Source: Streptococcus mitis
GTDB taxonomy: Bacteria > Bacillota > Bacilli > Lactobacillales > Streptococcaceae
Assembly: GCF_002005545.1 (NCBI RefSeq)
Contig: NZ_LBMT01000001.1
Span: forward strand, 126,579-190,578
Length of the DNA stretch: 64,000 nt
Direction of reading: 5' to 3'
Shown: in pieces, positions 8,351 to 15,216 of the stretch
Layout: each line of letters begins with the position of its first letter
Numbering within the stretch: position 1 is the stretch's first letter
The notes under the pieces: model-generated
Told to the model about the DNA's origin: nothing
Seen by the model: the letters and a program-made list of their open reading frames with translations, nothing else
Database searches by the model: none
Translations under genes and position numbers: made by a program

Positions 8351-8686
8351 ATGACGGAAAAAATAAATTTAAGAGAATTTGTTGCAAAACAAATCAGACT
8401 TCTAAGACTGAAAAGTGGGATGACGCAAGAATATCTAGCAGAAAAAGCTGATTTGGGTTTTAACTATATATATAGGTTAGAAAATAAACAATTAAACGTT
8501 AAGCTTGAAACCATTGAAAAAATTATACAAGCACTTGAAGTTGACATGAATACTTTTTTTAATATTGAAAATCAAAATCAAAGCGGAGAGTTTTCACAAC
8601 TCATTGAAGATATTAGAAATCTACCGACAGAAAAAAGAGAACCTACTATAAAGGCTCTCCGAGATATATTAAAACAAATAAATTAA
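8351..8686 (+). CDS. XRE-family transcriptional regulator
   Basis: 111 residues. An N-terminal HTH_3/Cro-CI domain (about 10-68) contains LRLKSGMTQEYLAEKADLGFNYIYRLEN, followed by a short helical tail (QLIEDIRNLPTEKREPTIK) that may dimerise. Divergent from the LPXTG gene across 154 bp holding three repeats of a 9-10-bp word. It is probably the local repressor of that gene and of itself. A bidirectional terminator follows immediately. Confidence 0.85.
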   Translation: MTEKINLREFVAKQIRLLRLKSGMTQEYLAEKADLGFNYIYRLENKQLNVKLETIEKIIQALEVDMNTFFNIENQNQSGEFSQLIEDIRNLPTEKREPTIKALRDILKQIN

Positions 8687-8713
8687 GCCAAGTATTTTTG
8701 AACTTGGCTTTTT
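8685..8713. terminator. Bidirectional terminator
   Basis: Perfect 9-bp stem AAGCCAAGT/ACTTGGCTT (8685-8693 and 8702-8710) followed by TTTAATTT, between the convergent XRE and 188-residue genes. Confidence 0.8.
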
Positions 8714-8716
8714 AAT

Positions 8717-9283
8717 TTAATTTTTAGTTTCTCTCTTTATATCATGCTCTGTTTTAGTCTGACTGTGAATAAATTTAGGTATATCTTCACCATTCAATGA
8801 TTTCTTAGCATTATTGAATAGCCAATTTAGTAAAACAAATTTATCATAAGTTTTTCCAAATTTAATGTTAAATTCATTCATCCCCGCTAGTCCATTAGTT
8901 GCTTTTTCAATGCAATCCAATAAACCTAACTCTTCTAGACGTTCAACTAACATAAATGAATCTTCTTTTAAATAGTCGTTATATATCTCCCTTTGATATA
9001 AATCATTAGTAACAGAAAATCTTCGAATAATGTTAAAAATTTCGCTACTTTTTTGAGGCTTAATAGTGGAAGATTTTTCTCGATAATTTTTCTCATATCT
9101 TTTTAACTGCGAGAGCGATAAAGACCCTGCTGTTTTTGTATAAATATTGTATTCAAAATATTTTTCTAAAAAACGTTCTTGTGATAATTTATCTTTTTTT
9201 CTTTGTCTGTACAATATTTCAGAAATATTAGAAGAAATAAACTCATCTTGTATTTCTAACTTTAAATCTTCAAAATTAATCAT
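8717..9283 (-). CDS. Hypothetical protein with possible HTH region, 188 aa
   Basis: Not recognised as a family. Residues about 27-72 (ILYRQRKKDKLSQERFLEK, then AGSLSLSQLKRYEK) look like a divergent Cro/CI-type helix-turn-helix with a short insertion. The rest is helical and charged, with no membrane segment. It is transcribed alone, away from the mobilization operon that starts at 9714. The 430-bp space between them holds a promoter and repeats, so it may regulate that operon. This is inference from position and the weak HTH likeness. Confidence 0.55.
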   Translation of the reverse strand: MINFEDLKLEIQDEFISSNISEILYRQRKKDKLSQERFLEKYFEYNIYTKTAGSLSLSQLKRYEKNYREKSSTIKPQKSSEIFNIIRRFSVTNDLYQREIYNDYLKEDSFMLVERLEELGLLDCIEKATNGLAGMNEFNIKFGKTYDKFVLLNWLFNNAKKSLNGEDIPKFIHSQTKTEHDIKRETKN

Positions 9284-9586
9284 ATCTTACCTCCTTTTAA
9301 AAACATTATAGCACCTTTCAATAATAGTGTCAAAAAAAGGATTCTAACCATAAAATTAGAATCCTTTTTTAGTTATAAAAAAAATATAAAATAGTATCAA
9401 AAGTTAGATAAAAACTTTAAATGATAAGTTGTTCAATTATTAATATCCAAATCACTTATTAGAAACAATATACATAAAAAGCCAATTTAATTGAAAATAT
9501 TAATCATAATTTATATATTTTACATAAAGAAGATTCTTTAAAGAATGGTGTCAAAAAAGAGACACCAACTATATTAATCCCTCACA
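9284..9586. promoter_or_regulatory. Divergent intergenic region with strong hairpin and repeats
   Basis: No gene seen. A hairpin at 9332-9370 (stem of about 15 bp, GGATTCTAA/TTAGAATCC flanked by A and T runs) is a terminator in either direction, implying a short transcript here. GGTGTC/GACACC forms a small hairpin at 9547-9566. An 18-bp word AGTATCAAAAGTTAGATA at 9393-9410 recurs with three changes at 9616-9633. These repeats look like operators. Confidence 0.45.
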
Positions 9587-9633
9587 TTGCTCATGGAATA
9601 AAAAAAATATATACTAGTGTCATAAGTTAGCTA
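9587..9633 (+). promoter_or_regulatory. Promoter and operator of the mobilization operon
   Basis: TTGCTC (9587-9592), 17-bp spacer, TATACT (9610-9615). The repeat AGTGTCATAAGTTAGCTA (9616-9633) overlaps the expected transcription start, so a repressor bound there would block it. Further downstream, a TTGCTA/TAGCAA hairpin lies directly before the AAAGGAGG ribosome site of the first gene. Confidence 0.5.
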
Positions 9634-9713
9634 ACTAATTCAAATATAGACCGTCCTATCATTCAAAGTTAAAATTGCTAGTCAGACGGAAGATTAGCAA
9701 AGGAGGCATTCAT

Positions 9714-10106
9714 ATGTCAAAAGAGAAAAAACTAATCGTAGGAAACTACAACAGCGCAAAATCATTCTTAGATGCTCATGTAGCTTCTACTAGCATACCA
9801 GAAACTATCAAAGTCGTTGACACTAGCAATGGCATCATCAACGAAGGTCAAGAAAATCAACGTGCGTGGGCATCTCTTACATGCGTAGATGTCGAACTCT
9901 ATGAACAGTTCGCAAGCATTGAACAAGAAGACTACTGTCCAACTTTTAAAATCAAGCTGAAGAACTATCAAAACGAAAGTTTAGACAGTTTGATTAACTC
10001 TGATATCGTACTTAACAAGTATGACTTGTCATTTGTTCTTGACAAGTTGAAGCAACCGATCGGACTCGCTCTTGTCACTGAGCTTGCTGATATTTCATTA
10101 AAATAA
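9714..10106 (+). CDS. Hypothetical protein, first gene of the mobilization operon
   Basis: 130 residues starting at the ATG at 9714, chosen because AAAGGAGG lies 6 bp upstream. The family is not recognised. It is a small soluble protein with alternating strand-like segments (IPETIKVVDTSNGII, CPTFKIKLKNYQNES) and the ending GLALVTELADISLK. In position and size it parallels the small DUF961-type proteins that open the operons of Tn916-like elements, but the sequence likeness is too weak to assign. It is co-directional with the ATPase, rep, xis and int genes. Confidence 0.55.
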   Translation: MSKEKKLIVGNYNSAKSFLDAHVASTSIPETIKVVDTSNGIINEGQENQRAWASLTCVDVELYEQFASIEQEDYCPTFKIKLKNYQNESLDSLINSDIVLNKYDLSFVLDKLKQPIGLALVTELADISLK

Positions 10107-10115
10107 GTGCTAAAA

Positions 10116-10161
10116 ATAGTGAGTTATCATCTGCATTATGTAGATGATAACTACTCACTAT
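10116..10161 (+). promoter_or_regulatory. Long hairpin between two operon genes
   Basis: ATAGTGAGTTATCATCT (10116-10132) pairs with 10142-10161 over 17 bp, with a 3-nt bulge. It has no T run, so it is not a standard terminator. It lies between the first and second operon genes and could protect or process the message. Confidence 0.5.
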
Positions 10162-10178
10162 ATGACGAGGTAACATAT

Positions 10179-10757
10179 ATGTTGATAAAAATATCCTTTT
10201 ATCTTATTCTTGCATTATTTGTATGGCAAGGTTTTAATACTCTATACATTTTTCTAAAACGACAGTTTCTCATTGTGTCAGATGAGGTTGTTAAGAGAAA
10301 TGAAAAATTATGGGAACAATCTCTCTTATTGACAGGCAAGCAAGTTAAGATTATAACCACATTGTTCCGAAATGTCACTATTTGGTTGTTGAAGAAGAAA
10401 GCTGATGAACAATTACAAGCTCGAAAAACTACTATCTTACAAAATGTAGTCAATCATCTCAATCAAAACTTATCTCATGATTTACAGTTAAAAACTATAA
10501 ATCCTGCTACCACTGGTGGTGTAGATATTTGGGTTTATCTTGCTAATAATCTTGACATAAACTCTCAAGAAGAGCTTGAAGATTATTTTATGGGGGTGTT
10601 GGCTAAATACACAAATGAATTTGCTCTTGACTATATGCACATAGAGATGAACGCTGGTGCTGGTTGGATTGCTAAATTCGATGTCAAAACAATTGAAGAG
10701 GCAACATACAATCGTATGGCAAGACAGACTGAAATCAAGCAAGAAGAGGACTTCTAA
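10179..10757 (+). CDS. Small membrane-anchored mobilization-operon protein
   Basis: 192 residues from the ATG at 10179, which has GACGAGG 8 bp upstream; a GTG at 10107 in the same frame would put the hairpin inside the gene and is less likely. One N-terminal membrane helix (FYLILALFVWQGFNTLYIFL, about 6-25) precedes a cytoplasmic part with a helical region and an alpha/beta end (GGVDIWVYLANNL; AGAGWIAKFDVKTIEEATYN). Family not recognised. It lies 1 bp before the ATPase gene, so it may anchor that ATPase or the transfer complex at the membrane. Confidence 0.6.
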   Translation: MLIKISFYLILALFVWQGFNTLYIFLKRQFLIVSDEVVKRNEKLWEQSLLLTGKQVKIITTLFRNVTIWLLKKKADEQLQARKTTILQNVVNHLNQNLSHDLQLKTINPATTGGVDIWVYLANNLDINSQEELEDYFMGVLAKYTNEFALDYMHIEMNAGAGWIAKFDVKTIEEATYNRMARQTEIKQEEDF

Positions 10758-10758
10758 T

Positions 10759-11481
10759 ATGATTAAAAACGTTTTTGAAGTCAACAACAGAGGTCAACCC
10801 ACTCCTGTTTCTATTGACATAAACCGATACCATGCCTGGATTATTGCAGGCCCATCAGGGGTAGGAAAGTCAACGTTCTTGCGCAGGCTGGTAGGATTGA
10901 TTTCCTTTTATGACGAAACTGCTGAAGCATATTTCATGGATTTTAAAGCTGATGAAGATATGTTTTCAATGACCGGCAATCATGTTGCTAGAGGTTTTGA
11001 ATGCCTTGAGTTGTTTGAGACTGTTTATGATCGCTTTCAAGCCAGACTTAATAAATCGGAAGAAAAAACTCATAATATTTATCTTATCTTTGACGAGTGG
11101 CAGGCATTCCTAGCTTATCTTGAACAAATTGATAAAAAAAAGCACAAGGAAATACTGTCTAAAATGCTAATGATGAATAGTATGGGCAGAAGTCTAGGTC
11201 ATAGGCTAATCTTATCCAGTCAGCGGTTCTTATTAGTAGATTTGCCCGGACGATATAACTTTAACTGTGTTATATCTTTGTCTACTAGCTTTCTGCTAGC
11301 AGCAAACAACAGACAACTCCTTTTTCCTGATATGGAAAAAGATGAAGTTGTAGTAAAACCGAGAGGATATGGCTATTTCCAACTTGAGGGAGAACCTGTT
11401 AAGATGTTTCGTACGATTCAAGTAAGGGACGAGGAACGGTTAAATCAACGGATGCAGGAGCTATTTTCAAGATATAGCTAG
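10759..11481 (+). CDS. FtsK/TcpA-like ATPase (probable coupling protein)
   Basis: 240 residues from the ATG at 10759, one base after the previous stop. Walker A GPSGVGKST (about 30-38) and Walker B NIYLIFDEW (about 104-112) are clear. A SSQRF motif follows near 153, as in FtsK/SpoIIIE-HerA ATPases, and FMDFKADEDMF resembles the D-x-K segment of TcpA/FtsK proteins. It lacks membrane helices, so the preceding small membrane protein may supply them. In mobilizable elements such ATPases deliver relaxase-bound DNA to a helper transfer pore. It is much shorter than conjugative coupling proteins. Confidence 0.75.
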   Translation: MIKNVFEVNNRGQPTPVSIDINRYHAWIIAGPSGVGKSTFLRRLVGLISFYDETAEAYFMDFKADEDMFSMTGNHVARGFECLELFETVYDRFQARLNKSEEKTHNIYLIFDEWQAFLAYLEQIDKKKHKEILSKMLMMNSMGRSLGHRLILSSQRFLLVDLPGRYNFNCVISLSTSFLLAANNRQLLFPDMEKDEVVVKPRGYGYFQLEGEPVKMFRTIQVRDEERLNQRMQELFSRYS

Positions 11482-11749
11482 CGATTTTTCTGCTACACTT
11501 GTTTGATGCGACACTGGCCTTACAAATAGTTTCATCGGTATAGGTGTCGGCACGACCTCATTAGCAGGAAAATGCCTATTCGCAAGGGCTTGAGGGGTGG
11601 AGATTTTTTAAGCGCAACGAATGCCAACGGCAGAGAGTGAAGCGCCAAAAAATACTACCCCATCCCTTGCTGAATTGGCAAGCGTTTTCGGTTCGATGGG
11701 GTTTCATCGGGCAGGAGAGGCTAGGGTTTGGGGCAAAGCCCCAAGAGAA
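11482..11749. promoter_or_regulatory. Structured non-coding region, candidate single-strand or transfer origin
   Basis: GC-richer than the neighbouring genes and full of inverted repeats. A long imperfect one pairs 11594-11615 with 11642-11661. Smaller ones are CTTGC/GCAAG at 11666-11682 and GGGGC/GCCCC at 11730-11742. GTTTCATCGG is repeated at 11529-11538 and 11701-11710. Extensive folding next to a rolling-circle initiator suggests a single-strand origin or oriT. No known core motif was matched with confidence. Confidence 0.45.
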
Positions 11750-11783
11750 GATTTATTGGGGTTACTACGACCCCCAATAAATC
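11750..11783 (+). other. Double-strand replication origin (pMV158-type nick hairpin)
   Basis: Perfect 12-bp inverted repeat GATTTATTGGGG (11750-11761) / CCCCAATAAATC (11772-11783). The 10-nt loop contains TACTACGAC at 11763-11771. TACTACG/AC is the nick sequence of the pMV158 (pLS1) plasmid family, also presented on a hairpin. It lies 30 bp upstream of the Rep_2 gene, as expected. Confidence 0.85.
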
Positions 11784-11813
11784 AATAATCAATAATCATA
11801 GAAAGACGATAAA

Positions 11814-12443
11814 ATGGCTAAAGAAAAACGTTCAAATAAATGGGCATTCCTATTCTATAAGGAAAGTGCCCCAGAAAATTATTTAGAAATTCTCGAAGAG
11901 TTACACATTCCATTTATTCTAAGTCCTTGGCATAATAAGGACATTAACAGGGAAACTGGGGAATTTAAAAAATCGCACAAGCACGGAGTCTTATTTTTTG
12001 AATCGCTAAAAAGTTATTCCCAAGTATCAGAGCTTCTTACTGAGAAACTCAATACACCTTCCCACGTTGAAGTTGTCATGTCACCAAAAGGTATGTATGA
12101 TTATTTCATACATGCAGAAAATCCTGAAAAAACTTTATACAATATAGAGGATATTGAATCAGGTTGCGGATTCGAACTTGATAAGTTCTTGATAGAGCAA
12201 AATTCAAATTTATTTCTAGAAACTGTTATCGATGTAATCACCGATAACGATTTTACCGAGTTCGAAGACTTAGTTCACTACGCTAGAAATAAAGATATTT
12301 CACTACTGGGATTAATAATTGAACGAACCTACTTTTTTACAAAATTTTTAGATTCTAGACGTTATAATCCCCAAAACAACAAAAAAACCTCATCAGAAGA
12401 TACTTTGGCGAGCAATACTGATGAGGCAAATACAGATGATTAA
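11814..12443 (+). CDS. rep: Rep_2-family rolling-circle replication initiator / relaxase
   Basis: 209 residues, the length of pMV158 RepB (210). HUH endonuclease motifs: SPWHNKD (H40, D43), KKSHKHGVLFF (H55, H57) and MYDYFIHAENPEK, with nucleophile candidates Y95/Y97. The metal-ligand spacing matches RepB (H39, D42, H55, H57). The C-terminal region (about 125-190) is the expected helical oligomerisation part. It should nick TACTACG/AC in the hairpin just upstream, to replicate the excised circle or start its transfer. Inside a chromosomal element beside an FtsK-like ATPase, a dual role as initiator and mobilization relaxase is plausible. Confidence 0.88.
   Translation: MAKEKRSNKWAFLFYKESAPENYLEILEELHIPFILSPWHNKDINRETGEFKKSHKHGVLFFESLKSYSQVSELLTEKLNTPSHVEVVMSPKGMYDYFIHAENPEKTLYNIEDIESGCGFELDKFLIEQNSNLFLETVIDVITDNDFTEFEDLVHYARNKDISLLGLIIERTYFFTKFLDSRRYNPQNNKKTSSEDTLASNTDEANTDD
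12388..12426 (-). terminator. Possible antisense terminator inside the rep 3' end
   Basis: CCTCATCAG (12388-12396) pairs with CTGATGAGG (12418-12426). On the minus strand the hairpin is followed by seven Ts (12387-12381). A TATAAT on the minus strand lies at 12467-12462, about 40 bp before the hairpin. This may end a short antisense RNA over the rep end; no good -35 is seen. Confidence 0.35.
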
Positions 12444-12489
12444 AAATCAACTGATACTTCAATTATAGCACAATAGGGAGAAATAACTT

Positions 12490-12753
12490 ATGCAAGTAAT
12501 TCTACCAGACGAACAAGTTCAACAAATTCAGCACCTACTCGCTGAACTTATCACAAAAGAAATTGAAAAGAAACTGCACCATAGTAACCTTGAAAGCCCA
12601 TTTTTAAACAAACAGCAGGCTTGCCACTATCTAGGCATCTCAAACAATACTCTAGATAGTTGGATCAAGAAAGGACTGCCTACAATAAAAATAGGCAAGA
12701 CTATACGATTTAATAAAGAAGCCATTAATTCATGGCTTTACTCACAAAACTAG
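12490..12753 (+). CDS. xis: Excisionase, MerR-like HTH
   Basis: 87 residues. The N-terminal 30 residues are helical. The excisionase-family HTH/wing follows: SPFLNKQQACHYLGISNNTLDSWIKKGLPTIKIGKTIRFNKEAINSWL (quoted here in part as CHYLGISNNTLDSW). It has a GGGAG ribosome site. The protein should bind near the attachment site and steer the integrase toward excision. It lies 66 bp upstream of int, with a TATAAT (12774-12779) between them that may give int its own promoter. Confidence 0.85.
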   Translation: MQVILPDEQVQQIQHLLAELITKEIEKKLHHSNLESPFLNKQQACHYLGISNNTLDSWIKKGLPTIKIGKTIRFNKEAINSWLYSQN

Positions 12754-12819
12754 AAATATCTATATTTTTGTTTTATAATAGTCATGATATTTTCTGGTTC
12801 GATACACAAGGAGAATATC

Positions 12820-14037
12820 ATGCCTATCAGTAAGACAAAGAACGGTACTTTTCGCTTAAAAATCTATATCCCAATAGAAGCACGAATGCCACTTGGTATC
12901 GTTAATAGCAACTATTACGATAAGCGATTTAAAACAAGGAAGGAGGCAAGACAAGCTGAGATAGACTTGCTTACCAAGTTAAATCAAATAGAAGAGAATG
13001 AATTTACAGGACTAGCAAAAGGAGATATTCTTTTCTCAGACTTCTATAACAATATCTGGTGGGAATCTTATAAAGAAGGACAAACTACATCTACTTCTAA
13101 ACCACCAAGTAGGTCAACAGTTGCTAATACCAAAACCTGTTTTGAAAAACATATACTACCACTTCTTGGAAACTATACGATACAGTTTCTAAATCAAAAC
13201 AAGCAGGTTATCCTAAATCTAATGACGTCTAAGGCTAATGAATATGCAAACTTCAAATCTTTACGTAGCTATGTGATTTCTATTTTTGACTGGGCAGAAG
13301 AACTTGAATATATAGAAGCTAATAAGGTTGCAAAAATATTAAGAAGAATAAAGGCCACTAAAAAGATTCAACTTGCAGAGTCAAAGAGAGAGGAAGATTT
13401 ATATCTAACTCATGAACAACTCCAAGAGTGGTTCTCAGCATTTCAAGAAGATTTAGAGAATGATAAAATAACCCTTAAAGATTATGTCCTATTTTATCTC
13501 ACTTTTTTCTTAGGCGATAGAAAATCTGAAACCTATGCTCTTCAATGGAAACATATCGATTTTTCAAAATCACAGATTCAGCTAATTCAAGCTTTAGATA
13601 GATATGGACAAGTGAAATCTACTAAGGGAAATAAGAAAACTATTTTCTCTATTTCTAATGACTTACTTCAACTCCTTACCTCTTGGAAAGAACAACAAAA
13701 ATATGAACTGGCAAAATTTGGCATCATCAGTAATCCAGAACAATTTATTTTTACATATATCGACACAAAAGGAAACATCAATAAGCCTTTACATGCTGAC
13801 TATCTAAACAACAAAATGAAAAGTATTAGAAAGCGACATAAAGAGCTGACACATGCTACACCTCATAAACTGCGACATACAGGAGCAACACTTGCTAAAC
13901 AAGCAGGAATGAGCTTAGAAGCTATTTCTGAAGCTCTAACACATAGCGACACAGGTACAACATAGATTTATGTCAATACTTCTAATGTAGTTCCTATGGC
14001 AGTCGGTGAATTTGCCTTAAAGTCTCTAAAACAATAA
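12820..14037 (+). pseudogene. int: Tyrosine integrase of the right element, nonsense mutation before catalytic Tyr
   Basis: Starts at the ATG at 12820, with AAGGAG 5 bp upstream. The frame is open for 381 codons, meets TAG at 13963-13965, then continues open for 23 codons to TAA at 14035-14037. The full product would be 405 residues: arm-binding N-terminus (MPISKTKNGTFRLKIYIP), SAM-like core-binding domain, and catalytic domain with HKLRHTG and LTHSDTGTT. The stop falls two codons before the tyrosine of IYVNTS, the nucleophile. The other integrase copy has AAG at this codon, so one substitution explains it. A truncated product could bind att sites but not cleave. Confidence 0.9.
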
Positions 14038-14046
14038 GGTAAAAAT

Positions 14047-14109
14047 AAGGTAAACTTTGAGGTGAACTTTTCAAAAAAACACGAAAAAAGCACCCATAAG
14101 GTAAACTTT
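14047..14109. repeat. Integrase arm-type repeats, right end of right element
   Basis: AAGGTAAACTTT at 14047-14058, GAGGTGAACTTT directly after at 14059-14070, and AAGGTAAACTTT again at 14098-14109. The same spacing of motifs occurs after the other integrase remnant. They are probable integrase-binding arm sites next to the core. Confidence 0.6.
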
Positions 14110-14119
14110 TGAGTGCTTT
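14087..14119 (-). terminator. Terminator serving rpsI, supplied by the element end
   Basis: AAAGCAC/GTGCTTT stem, followed on the minus strand by a T run (TTTTTT). It lies 25 bp past the rpsI stop and also faces int. The element end thus provides the terminator for the rplM-rpsI operon. Confidence 0.6.
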
Positions 14120-14193
14120 GAAACGTTGATATAATCGTATTGATTAACGTTTTGAGAATTGTGATGCTTTACGAGCTTTCTTAAGACCTGGTT
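14109..14193. repeat. Right attachment site within the rpsI 3' end
   Basis: 85-bp direct repeat of 5253-5337, covering the last codons and stop of the intact rpsI plus about 35 bp beyond. Its two copies are 8856 bp apart, giving the length of the right element. The rpsI 3' end is a known integration site of streptococcal integrative elements. Confidence 0.9.
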
Positions 14194-14536
14194 TCTTACG
14201 TTCAACTTTACGTGAGTCACGTGTAAGAAGTCCTGCGCGTTTCAATGAATCGCGGAAGTCTGGGTCTACTTGAAGAAGGGCACGAGCAATACCGTGACGG
14301 ATAGCTCCTGATTGACCAGCGTATCCACCACCTACAACGTTAACGAAAACGTCGTATGAACCTGCAGTTGAAGTAACTGCGAATGGTTGGTTGATTACAA
14401 GACGAAGGTCAGCGTGTGGGATGTACTCTTCAACATCTTTTTTGTTAACAGTGATTTTACCAGTTCCTGGAACAAGGCGAACGCGTGCAACAGCGTTTTT
14501 ACGACGTCCAGTACCTGCATATTGTGCTTGTGACAT
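14144..14536 (-). CDS. rpsI: 30S ribosomal protein S9
   Basis: 130 residues, full length. Begins [19 protein letters not shown] and ends with the conserved basic tail RKASQFSKR, which reaches toward the P-site tRNA. The end of the gene is the integration target of the elements to the left; integration restores the coding sequence exactly. It is co-transcribed with rplM, 18 bp upstream. Confidence 0.98.
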   Translation of the reverse strand: MSQAQYAGTGRRKNAVARVRLVPGTGKITVNKKDVEEYIPHADLRLVINQPFAVTSTAGSYDVFVNVVGGGYAGQSGAIRHGIARALLQVDPDFRDSLKRAGLLTRDSRKVERKKPGLKKARKASQFSKR

Positions 14537-14554
14537 ACTTTATTGTTCCTTTCC

Positions 14555-15001
14555 TTAGATAAGTCCTGAAATGTCAAGAACTTCTGGTTGTTGTGCAGCG
14601 TGAGTGTGCTCAGCTCCAACAAATACTTTCAACTTCATACCTTGAGCGCGTCCAAGAGTATTGTGTGGAAGCATACCTTTAACTGATTTCTCGATCAAAC
14701 GTACTGCATTTTTAGAACGAAGTTCACCTGCAGAGATTTGTTTCAATCCACCTGGGTGGTTTGAGTGAGTGTAGTAGATTTTATCAGTTGCTTTTTTACC
14801 AGTCAATTTAACTTTTTCAGCATTGATAACAATCACAAAGTCACCTGTATCAGTGTGTGGTGTAAATGTTGGTTTGTTTTTTCCGCGAAGTACGCTAGCA
14901 ACTACTGCAGAAAGACGTCCAAGTGGTACATCAGTTGCGTCAACTACGTACCATTTACGTTCAACTTGGCCTGGTTTAGCCATAAATGTTGTTTTGTTCA
15001 T
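14555..15001 (-). CDS. rplM: 50S ribosomal protein L13
   Basis: 148 residues with the family signature region ([17 protein letters not shown]). An early assembly protein of the large subunit, first gene of the rplM-rpsI operon. The 115-bp leader in front is strongly structured and fits autogenous control by L13. Confidence 0.98.
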   Translation of the reverse strand: MNKTTFMAKPGQVERKWYVVDATDVPLGRLSAVVASVLRGKNKPTFTPHTDTGDFVIVINAEKVKLTGKKATDKIYYTHSNHPGGLKQISAGELRSKNAVRLIEKSVKGMLPHNTLGRAQGMKLKVFVGAEHTHAAQQPEVLDISGLI

Positions 15002-15115
15002 GATTTCTCCTATATATAGTTCGATTTTTGTTTACGGTGATGGGTGTTCCTTCCCATCGAAAAGTATTTGGAAGGTTCCGGGGCCTTTCAAATGGGGTAA
15101 ACAATACCGCCTACT
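15002..15115 (-). ncRNA. L13-type ribosomal protein leader
   Basis: The transcript leader can form a stem from GGCGGTATTGTTTACCCC pairing with the distal GGTGATGGG/GTAAACA side, and contains GGCCCCGGAACC and CGATGGGAAGGAACACCCATC. Its position and size match the L13 leader that lets L13 repress its own operon in Firmicutes. Assigned from position and fold only. Confidence 0.55.
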
Positions 15116-15145
15116 ATAATACCAAATTTCACCCCTAAAAGTCAA
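15116..15145 (-). promoter_or_regulatory. Promoter of rplM-rpsI
   Basis: On the minus strand, TTGACT at 15145-15140, 18-bp spacer, TATTAT at 15121-15116, just ahead of the leader. Confidence 0.6.
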
Positions 15146-15190
15146 TAGATATGAAAAATATTTTTCTGAATTCCACTCTTTTTATCTCTA

Positions 15191-15211
15191 AAAAACCTCG
15201 CTTTCGCGAGG
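15191..15211 (-). terminator. Terminator after the ABC-2 permease gene
   Basis: CCTCGC/GCGAGG stem with a 4-nt loop, followed on the minus strand by TTTTT; 6 bp past the stop codon. Confidence 0.85.
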
Positions 15212-15216
15212 CTCTT

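Noticed and set aside
10107..10178. GTG start at 10107 for the membrane-anchored protein
   Set aside because: It lacks a ribosome site and would translate through a strong hairpin; the ATG at 10179 has GACGAGG and begins at the membrane helix.
11750..12443. Origin and rep considered as plasmid contamination or assembly error
   Set aside because: They lie inside a continuous operon with xis and int and are bounded by exact att repeats ending in rpsI.
5338..14108. Right element considered as a prophage or satellite
   Set aside because: No capsid, terminase, lysis or phage-replication genes; rolling-circle initiator, FtsK-like ATPase and surface-exclusion gene fit a mobilizable element.
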